Shown here piece by piece: positions 27,252 through 34,691 of a stretch of 64,000 bases of DNA. Numbering within the stretch: position 1 is the stretch's first letter; each line of letters opens with the position of its first letter. The stretch spans positions 1-64,000 of the IMG/VR virus record IMGVR_UViG_3300031963_011530; one strand, given 5' to 3'. The notes beneath the pieces are model-generated. The model was not told the origin of the DNA. It made no database searches and saw only the letters and a program-made list of their open reading frames with translations. Both the position numbers and the translations under genes were made by a program. This DNA comes from a virus.

Positions 27252-27912
27252 AATTTTTTAAAAAGTCCAAAGATGCCGTTACGTTTATACTTTTTTTTGT
27301 TCCAGGAAAAGAAATATTATCATTACCATCTTTTGTTTGGTAGTAAAATACTTTATTGGTCATTCTAAATTTCTTCGACTTTTGTGAAGCGTGATAGACC
27401 AGTCTAATATCATTATGAATATTGTTATCTATTCCAAAATAAAAATCTTCAATTACACTTCTTTTAAATATAAATTGTCCTAATTGTAAATGTTCTAAGT
27501 TTAATTTATTTAAAAATTCACATTTATCGTGTATAACTTCATCTTTAAACAAATTTATTATTTCAAAAGTATTATCTGGCTTATAGGTAGGACAATAATT
27601 TCCAGCTATAATATCAGCATCAAAACTTTGTTCGAAAAATTGCTTCCTCAAATAGTCATCATCTTCCAAAAAATAAATATATTTTCCTTTAGACTTAAGA
27701 AATAAAAATTCATATACACTTGATATATTATTAAATTTTTCATAATAATAATTTACATTAGTATTTTCAATTTCTTTTATATCAGAACTATCATTATTTA
27801 CAATTACTTCTATTTTTGGAGTTAAATATGATAAAATTGAATTTAAACTTCTTTCAAAAAGTTTAGGCCTATTATGCGTAAGTATTAAAATAGATAAATC
27901 AATGTTTACCAT
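27226..27912 (-). CDS. GT2-type glycosyltransferase, 228 aa
   Basis: The N-terminus VNIDLSILILTHNRPKLFERSL is typical of GT2 enzymes, and YFLEDDDYLRKQFF carries the DxD metal motif. The protein is short and ends soon after the catalytic core. It should transfer a sugar from a nucleotide donor; the acceptor is unknown. It is embedded between two radical SAM genes with 7- and 26-base overlaps, which ties glycosylation to the same transcript as the radical SAM enzymes. Confidence 0.85.
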   Translation of the reverse strand: MVNIDLSILILTHNRPKLFERSLNSILSYLTPKIEVIVNNDSSDIKEIENTNVNYYYEKFNNISSVYEFLFLKSKGKYIYFLEDDDYLRKQFFEQSFDADIIAGNYCPTYKPDNTFEIINLFKDEVIHDKCEFLNKLNLEHLQLGQFIFKRSVIEDFYFGIDNNIHNDIRLVYHASQKSKKFRMTNKVFYYQTKDGNDNISFPGTKKSINVTASLDFLKNYEIQNTTS

Positions 27913-28898
27913 ATTAATCTTATCTTTTCTCCAAAAACAGGATTTGGACTAACTTTATCTTTAAGTTCATTTTCTATACCATCACATATATAAAAATATT
28001 TACACTTTGTACATTCTTCGGTTTTAAAGTAACTATAAATTCTCATTCGTTCCGCTTCAGAGAAAGAATGTTCTACTTTTTCATTGTGCGTATAATTTTT
28101 TTTAGTGTCTAATGTTCCACTATAAACCGCTTTATTCCAATCTTTAAAGTCATATATATGATGATAATGGTTTTTTATATATTTTTCTTTTGATGGCATA
28201 AAACAATAAGGAAAATATCTAGCATTAACTTCGGTTGAGTCCTTAAGGTCATCAATATAATTTGAAACATAGGAACAAATTGTTCCGTAATCAATAGGAT
28301 AAAAATCTTTATTGTCTCTCCAATAATTGAGAGCAATAAAATTAACTTGGGTGGGGTTTAAAGATTTTATAAAAGAAGTGTCTATTTTATTGTAGTTTTC
28401 ATGATATACAGTTGTGTTCAATCTAACTTCAATATTTAAACGGTGGGAGTTCTCAATAGCTTTAATTAAATTTTTAAAAGCTCCTTTTTTGCCTACAATT
28501 TTATCATGAACACTTTCATCCGTACAATGTAGACTAAAGAGTATCTCTCTTAAACCTAAGTCGAAACTTTTTTGAATAAATTCTTTATCACTAAATTTAC
28601 CTCCGTGACTAAGGCAACTAATTCTATCAAATTTATTTTGGCAATAATTTAATATATTAAACCAATTCGGTTCTACACTACTTTCACCACCACTAAGATC
28701 GATTTCTTTTATGCCATAGTCAAGTAAATAATCTATTCTTTTGTAGATTTTATCAAGTTCATCTCTCTCAGACAAACTATTTTTATAGTAACAAAATTCA
28801 CATTTATAATTACAGAGTTTACCAGTATCTAATTTAGCTCTATTGTTAATAGGTCTATCATAATCTATCAGTATTTTTTTAACACTTAATTTGTTCAT
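27906..28898 (-). CDS. Radical SAM enzyme, 330 aa
   Basis: C29-x3-C33-x2-C36 (LCNYKCEFCYY) with LSGGESSVEPNW as the GGE motif. GLREILFSLHC and EVRLNTTVYHENY follow the usual barrel strands. Near the C-terminus ECTKCKYFYICDG gives a Cys trio for one auxiliary cluster. The start is taken at the ATG at 28898; the frame extends to a GTG at 28922, and neither has a strong ribosome site. It overlaps the preceding gene's end by about 20 bases. Its similarity to the other seven radical SAM proteins is limited to the core, so it is not a recent duplicate. Confidence 0.88.
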   Translation of the reverse strand: MNKLSVKKILIDYDRPINNRAKLDTGKLCNYKCEFCYYKNSLSERDELDKIYKRIDYLLDYGIKEIDLSGGESSVEPNWFNILNYCQNKFDRISCLSHGGKFSDKEFIQKSFDLGLREILFSLHCTDESVHDKIVGKKGAFKNLIKAIENSHRLNIEVRLNTTVYHENYNKIDTSFIKSLNPTQVNFIALNYWRDNKDFYPIDYGTICSYVSNYIDDLKDSTEVNARYFPYCFMPSKEKYIKNHYHHIYDFKDWNKAVYSGTLDTKKNYTHNEKVEHSFSEAERMRIYSYFKTEECTKCKYFYICDGIENELKDKVSPNPVFGEKIRLIW

Positions 28899-29757
28899 TG
28901 ATATAATTGATAAAAAAATCACCTTGTTCTAAAGATGTATTTTTTATTCCATCCTTTTTTCTAATTTCTAAAGCTTTATCATAATAATCTATATCATAAA
29001 CAACTTCTTTATCATAGTGCATACACTCTAAAATAAATCTATTGGAACAATCTTTTTTGCCAGGTAATTTAGTATAAACATATGTAGAAAATTTATTCCA
29101 CATGTCTGGGACTGGAACTTTATATGTTTTTATTTTTGTATAAAGTTCTGGTTTATTTGTAAATACTACTGTGTTGTTGAAAGAATATTTATTGGAAATT
29201 TCAGTTATTGTTTCTTCAGACATAAATCTACTAACATCTGTCAAATAAAACATTACAGAATTTTCTACATCATCATTTATTTTTTTAAATTTTGAATATA
29301 ATAATTTTTTCTTATAATCAAAAACATTTATTTTTTTAGGAATATCATCATATATTTCAAAATCTTGAAATAAGTGACATTGCGCTTTATTGTTTATATA
29401 AAAGTCATAATTTTTTTCATGACATCTGAATAGAAAAAAATTATCTGTATATATTTCCGAATTATCAAGTCTTGAAGATCCGTCAACTATCAATAAATTT
29501 TTTGACAATAATAGTTTTGGAAAAGGATGGTATATTAAATTTTCAACAACTAGATTATCATATTTCGTGTTTAAAGCTATATTAAATTCGTCTATTGTAG
29601 TACCATCGGACAATAGTATACAAGGATTTAGATTTGTCCAATTTTTTATAGCCCAATAATATTCAATCATTTCAAATAAATGACCACAAATTCCAAATTT
29701 GAAACCAAATGAAGTAGTTATAACTAAATCATAGTTTCTCAGATTTACTAAAGACAC
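28879..29757 (-). CDS. Hypothetical protein, GT-B-like, 292 aa
   Basis: The start is GTG at 29757, four bases after the stop of the gene upstream. No certain family is recognised. The N-terminus NYDLVITTSFGFKFGICGHLFEMI reads as a beta-strand, glycine loop and helix. Near the end, KDCSNRFILECMHYDKEVVYDI resembles the donor-binding region of GT-B glycosyltransferases (D-x-x-R-F-x-x-E-C). Together these hint at a nucleotide-sugar enzyme. The codon bias and tight overlap match the neighbours. Confidence 0.5.
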   Translation of the reverse strand: MSLVNLRNYDLVITTSFGFKFGICGHLFEMIEYYWAIKNWTNLNPCILLSDGTTIDEFNIALNTKYDNLVVENLIYHPFPKLLLSKNLLIVDGSSRLDNSEIYTDNFFLFRCHEKNYDFYINNKAQCHLFQDFEIYDDIPKKINVFDYKKKLLYSKFKKINDDVENSVMFYLTDVSRFMSEETITEISNKYSFNNTVVFTNKPELYTKIKTYKVPVPDMWNKFSTYVYTKLPGKKDCSNRFILECMHYDKEVVYDIDYYDKALEIRKKDGIKNTSLEQGDFFINYINEQIKC

Positions 29758-29761
29758 AGAA

Positions 29762-30754
29762 TTAACCGGTGATAATTTGTTCCACTGTTAATGGAGTATA
29801 ACCTAAAAATTCAAAAAAGTTTTTTGGAATATTATTCGCAATTTCTAAATTTAAATTATTTTCTAATAACGTCATATATTTTTCAAAACCTTCATAATCT
29901 TTATAATTATTTGGTCTCATTCCAATTTTTAAATTTTTTATCAAGTCAAAATCCAAAAAGTTTTGATTTAACTGATCCATCAAATTTTCATTTATTAATT
30001 CTAATCTATAGTTTTCTTTTTCATAAAGACTAATAATACCATTATAATTTACAATTTTTTCCGGAAAATCTATCTGATTTTCATTTAGATGAAAATTTTT
30101 ATTGGTTAAAAAATCTTCATATCTAATATTAAAGGTATTTGGTAAATTTTTAACCATTACCATATTTAAAATAGAAATTAATCCATTTTTTAACTGACAA
30201 TCAGGATCTAATTGATTGCCAAAAATGCAAGCACTAGGATTCCTGAAAAAGTTTATAACTCTTACATTTTCTGTTCCTAACTTTTCCCTTAGGGTTTTTA
30301 TACAAGAAGCAGAAAATCTTCCAGTCCATATGTTAGTTATACTATCATCCTTCAAGTCATCTAAAAGTTTTTGATACTCCATTTCATATTCTAAAGATTC
30401 ATAATTTTCCAAAAAACATTCTTCACTGAATAAATTATCTATACTTGTTGTAGGCCAAGAATCTATGAAATGATGTTCTACAATTTTTTCATTAATGTCG
30501 TGACTAAACTTATCTATTTCTTCCAATAGATAAGTTTTCTGACCTTCGGTCATTATTAAAAGATCATTGTTTATATTACCCAATTCCGAGTTATTGCAAT
30601 ATATATTTGTTCCTTCTGAATCGAAAATTATGAATCCATCATTTTTATATTTTACAGTATAATCTTCAAAATTCCATATCTTTTCAGAATCTAAAATACT
30701 TCTAGCAATATATCTTAAATGTATACTTTTAGGTCCATTTATTAAGGTTATCAA
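29762..30754 (-). CDS. Sulfotransferase-like hypothetical protein, 330 aa
   Basis: The start is TTG at 30754: AAGGAG lies 7 bases upstream and the N-terminus LITLINGPKSIHLRYIARSIL reads as the strand, phosphate-binding loop and helix of a nucleotide-binding fold. NVRVINFFRNPSACIFGNQ resembles the 3'-phosphate-binding RxP...S region of PAPS sulfotransferases, FNIRYEDFL resembles the family's RYEDL block, and it ends FFEFLGYTPL as many do. Sequence support is weak; a kinase-like fold is an alternative. If correct, it would add sulfate to a sugar or Tyr. Confidence 0.5.
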   Translation of the reverse strand: MITLINGPKSIHLRYIARSILDSEKIWNFEDYTVKYKNDGFIIFDSEGTNIYCNNSELGNINNDLLIMTEGQKTYLLEEIDKFSHDINEKIVEHHFIDSWPTTSIDNLFSEECFLENYESLEYEMEYQKLLDDLKDDSITNIWTGRFSASCIKTLREKLGTENVRVINFFRNPSACIFGNQLDPDCQLKNGLISILNMVMVKNLPNTFNIRYEDFLTNKNFHLNENQIDFPEKIVNYNGIISLYEKENYRLELINENLMDQLNQNFLDFDLIKNLKIGMRPNNYKDYEGFEKYMTLLENNLNLEIANNIPKNFFEFLGYTPLTVEQIITG

Positions 30755-30756
30755 AT

Positions 30757-31161
30757 TTATCTCCTTAGATAAGACTCTACAATTTCATTAACACTCGTTT
30801 CATCATTCAAGTTTGATAAATTATTTAATTTTTCAATAATATCGTAAAATTCATCTTTTTTTCTTTGTAATTCTTTTATAGAATCTCTAAGATTAATATA
30901 TTTTTCCAAATCATTTATTAATTGTATATCACCAGTTTCTATAATTTTTATATAAATTTCTTCCCTATTATGTTCACTAATAAAATAACCTTTTGACGTA
31001 AATTCATTATTTAACATTAAAAAACTTACAAAATCCAAAAGTTTAAAAGTTAAAAGTTCATCTCCAAAAATTCCTCTTGCTTTTAACTTACATGCATTAA
31101 TTGCTTTTCCAGCATAAGTATTCGCATCAATACCTTCAATTTCAACTCTATCATTTTTCAT
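30757..31161 (-). CDS. Hypothetical helical protein, 134 aa
   Basis: Not recognised. It begins MKNDRVEIEGIDANTYAGKAI, has a hydrophobic helix LLTFKLLDFVSFLMLNN, and ends with a charged coiled-coil-like region (residues about 85-115, ELQRKKDEFYDIIEKLNNL). The start ATG at 31161 overlaps the membrane protein gene by 11 bases, with GAGAAAT upstream. No catalytic motif is evident. Position suggests a partner of the membrane protein or of the Cys-rich protein two genes upstream. Confidence 0.6.
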   Translation of the reverse strand: MKNDRVEIEGIDANTYAGKAINACKLKARGIFGDELLTFKLLDFVSFLMLNNEFTSKGYFISEHNREEIYIKIIETGDIQLINDLEKYINLRDSIKELQRKKDEFYDIIEKLNNLSNLNDETSVNEIVESYLRR

Positions 31162-31576
31162 TTAATTTCTCCATTATTTTATAATTAAAATATAATCTTA
31201 TTACATTGGTGGCAGCATGATGCACAAATATTTGTGGTATAAAAGAATGTGTTATACTAGTAATGGATGCAATTAACAGTCCATTAAATATTTTAACTTT
31301 ATTGAAAGGATTTATCATTCCATCTTCGATCAATTTTACATACTGCTTTTTATATTTCTTTTCTTCTAAAACATCTTTTTCTGGTTTTCCACGATTAAAT
31401 GTTTCATCTTCAAACCATCGCAACATTAATCCATGATACATTGTGTTTATTCGTGCTATCACAAAGTTTTCTAAAAATTTTAAAGAGAAAAGACAATAAA
31501 TTAAAAAAATGATGGAACACAAAAATAACCAAGATCCCAATCTTATTCCATGATTAAAATGTCTTATGTAAGACAT
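31151..31576 (-). CDS. Small membrane protein of unknown role, 141 aa
   Basis: A strongly hydrophobic stretch runs from about residue 14 to 38 (GSWLFLCSIIFLIYCLFSLKF), a clear transmembrane segment. A second moderately hydrophobic stretch, GLLIASITSITHSFIPQIF, lies in the last third. The start is set at the ATG at 31576 because AGAAGAAA precedes it; the frame runs on to an ATG at 31612 with no ribosome site. It is the first gene after the Cys-rich protein, 47 bases away. It could export, anchor or localise a product; I recognise no transporter signature. Confidence 0.6.
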   Translation of the reverse strand: MSYIRHFNHGIRLGSWLFLCSIIFLIYCLFSLKFLENFVIARINTMYHGLMLRWFEDETFNRGKPEKDVLEEKKYKKQYVKLIEDGMINPFNKVKIFNGLLIASITSITHSFIPQIFVHHAATNVIRLYFNYKIMEKLNEK

Positions 31577-31623
31577 ATTGGTTTCTTCTAAATGATTTAG
31601 TTGAAAAAACATAATATTTTTAA

Positions 31624-32232
31624 TTAGGAGTAATTACAGTTGCAGGTACATGCGTAATTACAGTTACATGTACAATAATTGCAATTACAAGTACAATAAT
31701 TACAATTACAGGTGCAAACTTGCCCAGCAGAATTCAAAGCATTAATGAGAGAATTCAGAATTGTAGCTCTAATTTGAGTTGCTGGATCTGTGGTAACTGC
31801 TGCTGGAACACCAGTTGGTGCAGCAGTAGTAGGAAAGGTTGTTATTGTGGGACTATTTACTGTCGGACCATTAGGCAAATTAGCATTTGCACCAGACCAA
31901 TCATTATAAACTTGATTTGTCCTAGAATCGGCAACAGCAAAAAGTGCTCGGATATTATTAAAGTCGGCAGCTCTAATGTTTGTTGTTGATAACGAACCTT
32001 TAGTGGCGCTGCCTCCCCTTCTCGTATTTTCTTCTTTTGCTTTATCAAGCAGCGATTGAAAAAACGATCTAGTTATTAAATCCTCTCCAGCTACAACATT
32101 CGCAAGATCATAATTCACTGCATTACTACCAACAGTTCCTTGTATAGTTATTGATAGCCTTTTATGTTCACCAGCAGGAGTTGTGTTAGTACCTACTCCA
32201 AGAGTAGTGTCAAACATTTTACCTAAAGCCAT
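31624..32232 (-). CDS. Cys-rich repeat protein, candidate precursor for radical SAM modification, 202 aa
   Basis: Three parts are visible. Residues 1-112 form a soluble domain without cysteine (MALGKMFDTTLGVGTN...). About 113-150 is a Pro/Thr/Ala-rich linker, followed by a short helix (IRATILNSLINALNSAGQV). Residues 173-202 are four CTCNCNY units with one Ala inserted before the last and a final Ser. All 12 cysteines of the protein are in this tail. Codons vary silently between units, so selection holds the peptide sequence. The start ATG at 32232 follows AAAGGAAATATAAG. The gene sits amid eight radical SAM genes. By analogy with ranthipeptide/sactipeptide precursors, the tail would be a core and the rest leader or carrier. 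A metal-binding virion protein is the alternative. Not recognised as a named family. Confidence 0.7.
   Translation of the reverse strand: MALGKMFDTTLGVGTNTTPAGEHKRLSITIQGTVGSNAVNYDLANVVAGEDLITRSFFQSLLDKAKEENTRRGGSATKGSLSTTNIRAADFNNIRALFAVADSRTNQVYNDWSGANANLPNGPTVNSPTITTFPTTAAPTGVPAAVTTDPATQIRATILNSLINALNSAGQVCTCNCNYCTCNCNYCTCNCNYACTCNCNYS
31627..31716 (-). repeat. Four tandem CTCNCNY codon units (Cys-rich tail)
   Basis: The last 30 codons before the stop hold four heptapeptide units CTCNCNY, with GCA (Ala) inserted before the fourth and a TCC (Ser) before the stop. Thr is coded ACC, ACT, ACA and ACC across the units, and Cys, Asn and Tyr codons also alternate. This argues for old repeats kept at protein level, not fresh DNA slippage. 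Confidence 0.9.
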
Positions 32233-32233
32233 C

Positions 32234-32626
32234 TTATATTTCCTTTGATAAAAAATCTAAATTATTTTTTGCTGAACTTTTTGCTAAAAACTTTTCATAG
32301 TCATCAAGATCGGATGTTATAAAGTCTAAAGTTTCCAAGTCCGGCTCTTTATTACTAGATTCTTGAGTATTGTTATTTTGAATAATTGATAAAACCATTT
32401 GTTCAATATCAACACCCAAAGCATCACAAATTTGTTGAATGTAAACAGAAATATCAATTTGTTCCTTTTTCTCATTATTTTCAGAAATAGATTGTGCTAA
32501 ACTCATAGCTGTGTCAAAACCTATCCAAATTAAGTTGGCGAGGCCTTCATCATATTCCGATATCTCTTTAATATTTTGTGAAATACTCGTTAACTTTTCA
32601 ATTACAATTTCTCTATCAGTGCTCAT
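32234..32626 (-). CDS. Acidic hypothetical protein, 130 aa
   Basis: Not recognised. It is strongly acidic, with helical segments EIVIEKLTSISQNIKEIS and ISVYIQQICDALGVDIEQMVLS, and a C-terminal acidic run DLETLDFITSDLDDYEKFL. There is no signal peptide. It overlaps the upstream radical SAM gene by four bases (ATGA) and ends one base before the ATG of the Cys-rich protein. The tight spacing makes it a candidate recognition or chaperone protein for that substrate; this is inference from position only. Confidence 0.65.
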   Translation of the reverse strand: MSTDREIVIEKLTSISQNIKEISEYDEGLANLIWIGFDTAMSLAQSISENNEKKEQIDISVYIQQICDALGVDIEQMVLSIIQNNNTQESSNKEPDLETLDFITSDLDDYEKFLAKSSAKNNLDFLSKEI

Positions 32627-33516
32627 ATTATTACCTTTTCTTTAAAATCATGAAATTTCGGGGAGTTCTCATAATTACCATATGTGGTTACATTACCCTC
32701 GTCAGTAAAATAAGTTTTTACTTCCTTTCTCTCACCACATCCATCACACATGTCACAAAATAACTCACAAACTGGAACATCAATTATCCTATTTATCCAA
32801 TCTTTCCTGAGACTTTCTTTCATGTTTTGGAGCAAGTCAATTTGAATTTTATTGAGAGTTTCCCACGCAACGGATGTTATAAGACGGGTTGGTTTAAAAT
32901 ATCTAATAATATTGGACATATCTTCATAGCAATTATGAACGTTTTTGTGATGTATGGTGTATCTTATCCTAAATTTCATTGCGTTTTTTCTCAAATTTCT
33001 GAAAACTTGGATCATTAAATTAGTTGAATCCTTGCCGCCGTGTGTGACTCTATCCGAATTTCCTATACCGTCAAAACTAACGTCTATACTTAACAAGTTT
33101 TTTTTATAAAAAAAATTGTTTTTTGTTTCCTCTATAAAACTTTGTTTTAGGTATCTTATGCCATTTGTGTTTAAATTAAAATGAACATTTTTCTTTTTTG
33201 TATAGGCATAATTCATGGCATAACAAACATTATCCCATTCCATAGTAGCTTCTCCACCAAAAAGAACAAATAATGTTTGACTATTGGGATCTTCTCTTTC
33301 TATAACTCTATCGATACTTTTTTTAATATCTTCTTTAGACAAAATTTGTGGAGGGCGACCAGGCAAATCTTCATAACAATATGTACAAGCTAAATTACAT
33401 TTATTTGTGAAATATAATACATTTACTCCCGAATCTTTAGTTACAGTTTTATCCGTTTCATGTCCTACATAAAAATTTATTTGAGGATACTTTTTTTTGA
33501 AAGTTTCGGCGTTCAT
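32623..33516 (-). CDS. Radical SAM enzyme, 297 aa
   Basis: C40-x3-C44-x2-C47 (KCNLACTYCYE) and LFGGEATMEW show the core. VHFNLNTNGIRYL, LSIDVSFDGIGNSDRVTHG and RIRYTIHHKN follow the usual barrel order of peptide-modifying radical SAM enzymes. Auxiliary cysteines cluster in VCELFCDMCDGCGERKE near residue 250, followed by DEGNVTTYGNYENSP, a shortened SPASM-like tail. It is separated from the Cys-rich protein only by the 130-residue gene, so it is the closest candidate to act on it. Confidence 0.9.
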   Translation of the reverse strand: MNAETFKKKYPQINFYVGHETDKTVTKDSGVNVLYFTNKCNLACTYCYEDLPGRPPQILSKEDIKKSIDRVIEREDPNSQTLFVLFGGEATMEWDNVCYAMNYAYTKKKNVHFNLNTNGIRYLKQSFIEETKNNFFYKKNLLSIDVSFDGIGNSDRVTHGGKDSTNLMIQVFRNLRKNAMKFRIRYTIHHKNVHNCYEDMSNIIRYFKPTRLITSVAWETLNKIQIDLLQNMKESLRKDWINRIIDVPVCELFCDMCDGCGERKEVKTYFTDEGNVTTYGNYENSPKFHDFKEKVII

Positions 33517-33842
33517 ATTTCTTTTTTTCGTCTAGCACTTTTAGTTTTATCCATTGTATAGACATTATTAGGATTCATTTCTTTACGCTGTTTTGCCGTT
33601 TTGATTATGAATGACATATTGTCCAAAAATTTAACATAATCAAATTTATATTCGAATAAATGTCCTCTCTCAGTCAGTTCAAATCCTACATACTTACTAT
33701 CGACTTTGGCTTTTCCCTTTTTAGCTTCTTCTATTTGTTTCGACAAATCATCAACAGTCAAAACTTTATTGCTTTGATGTTCAACTGGTTGCATCTCAAC
33801 TTTAATAGGTATAGATACAATACTTTTAAAATTTTTCTTCAT
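33513..33842 (-). CDS. Basic hypothetical protein, 109 aa
   Basis: Not recognised. It begins MKKNFKSIVSIPIKVEMQPVE, has a charged helix VDDLSKQIEEAKKGKAKVD, then GFELTERGHLFEYKFDYVKFLDNM, and ends in a basic tail KTKSARRKKEI. There is no cysteine. The start ATG at 33842 shares one base with the stop of the radical SAM gene before it, and it overlaps the next radical SAM gene by four bases. This strict coupling between two radical SAM genes suggests a peptide-recognition or assembly role. Confidence 0.65.
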   Translation of the reverse strand: MKKNFKSIVSIPIKVEMQPVEHQSNKVLTVDDLSKQIEEAKKGKAKVDSKYVGFELTERGHLFEYKFDYVKFLDNMSFIIKTAKQRKEMNPNNVYTMDKTKSARRKKEI

Positions 33843-34690
33843 TAAATTTCCTTAGGATACATCATAAGTCCACCTTCACAAACTTCTTTTGGACAAATAA
33901 CCTTTTTCGTAATATCTTTTAAAGATAATGGCATAATTTCGTTAGTGCAAACATTTTTAACTACATTATTTAATTCTATTTGAAAAGATTCCGGTAAACA
34001 TTTATAGCCTTTGAAATTATTTTTTTTATCGTATAATAATCTTAAATTTGTAGTATTTTCTCGAAAGCCATTATCATATAAAACATCCATATCAATCATA
34101 GATTCAGCAGTAGAAGCTTCTACGAAAAAATCTTCTTCTAAATTACTTGAATAATATTTTGTGTCTCTTAAAAAATTTAATGTAAATTTTATATCCTCCA
34201 ACTTACACTTATCAATAATTTTTAAAATGTAATTTTTATATTCAGGCATCATACTTATATGAACCTCACAGTTTAGATTTTTACACTTATCTAAAAAATC
34301 TTCTTTGTGATATTCGGGGTGAAAGGATGCGTAATATGTAACTTTCGAAAAACTTTTTATATTTTTATAAAAATTTTCTGATCTAGTTAAGTTAGTAAAA
34401 AAATAAATTTTAGTTAAATTTTCAATTTCATTTAATCCACTTAATATATCTTCGATATTGGGATGTAATGTTGGTTCCCCACCAGTCAAACAAATCTCAA
34501 AAGGTTTAGAAATAGTTTTTAATCTACTTATAATCAATTTATAATTATTTGAAATTTGAGTATTATCATTATAATCATAACTCAAATGTTCCTTTACATT
34601 ACAGTAGGAACATTTTAAATTACACCAATTTAATATATGCCAGTTAATTCTAAGAATTTTATCTTGACTGGTGCAAGAAACAATTTTCAT
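33842..34690 (-). CDS. Radical SAM enzyme with auxiliary Cys motif, 282 aa
   Basis: C23-x3-C27-x2-C30 (WCNLKCSYC) and LTGGEPTLHPN mark the core. The C-terminus has GYKCLPESFQIELNNVVKNVC and VICPKEVCEGG, the same arrangement as 26349-27251. The start is ATG at 34690, one base past the stop of the upstream gene and preceded by AGGA; an upstream in-frame start would run into that gene. Probably a paralogue of the other two enzymes with this tail. Confidence 0.9.
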   Translation of the reverse strand: MKIVSCTSQDKILRINWHILNWCNLKCSYCNVKEHLSYDYNDNTQISNNYKLIISRLKTISKPFEICLTGGEPTLHPNIEDILSGLNEIENLTKIYFFTNLTRSENFYKNIKSFSKVTYYASFHPEYHKEDFLDKCKNLNCEVHISMMPEYKNYILKIIDKCKLEDIKFTLNFLRDTKYYSSNLEEDFFVEASTAESMIDMDVLYDNGFRENTTNLRLLYDKKNNFKGYKCLPESFQIELNNVVKNVCTNEIMPLSLKDITKKVICPKEVCEGGLMMYPKEI

Positions 34691-34691
34691 G

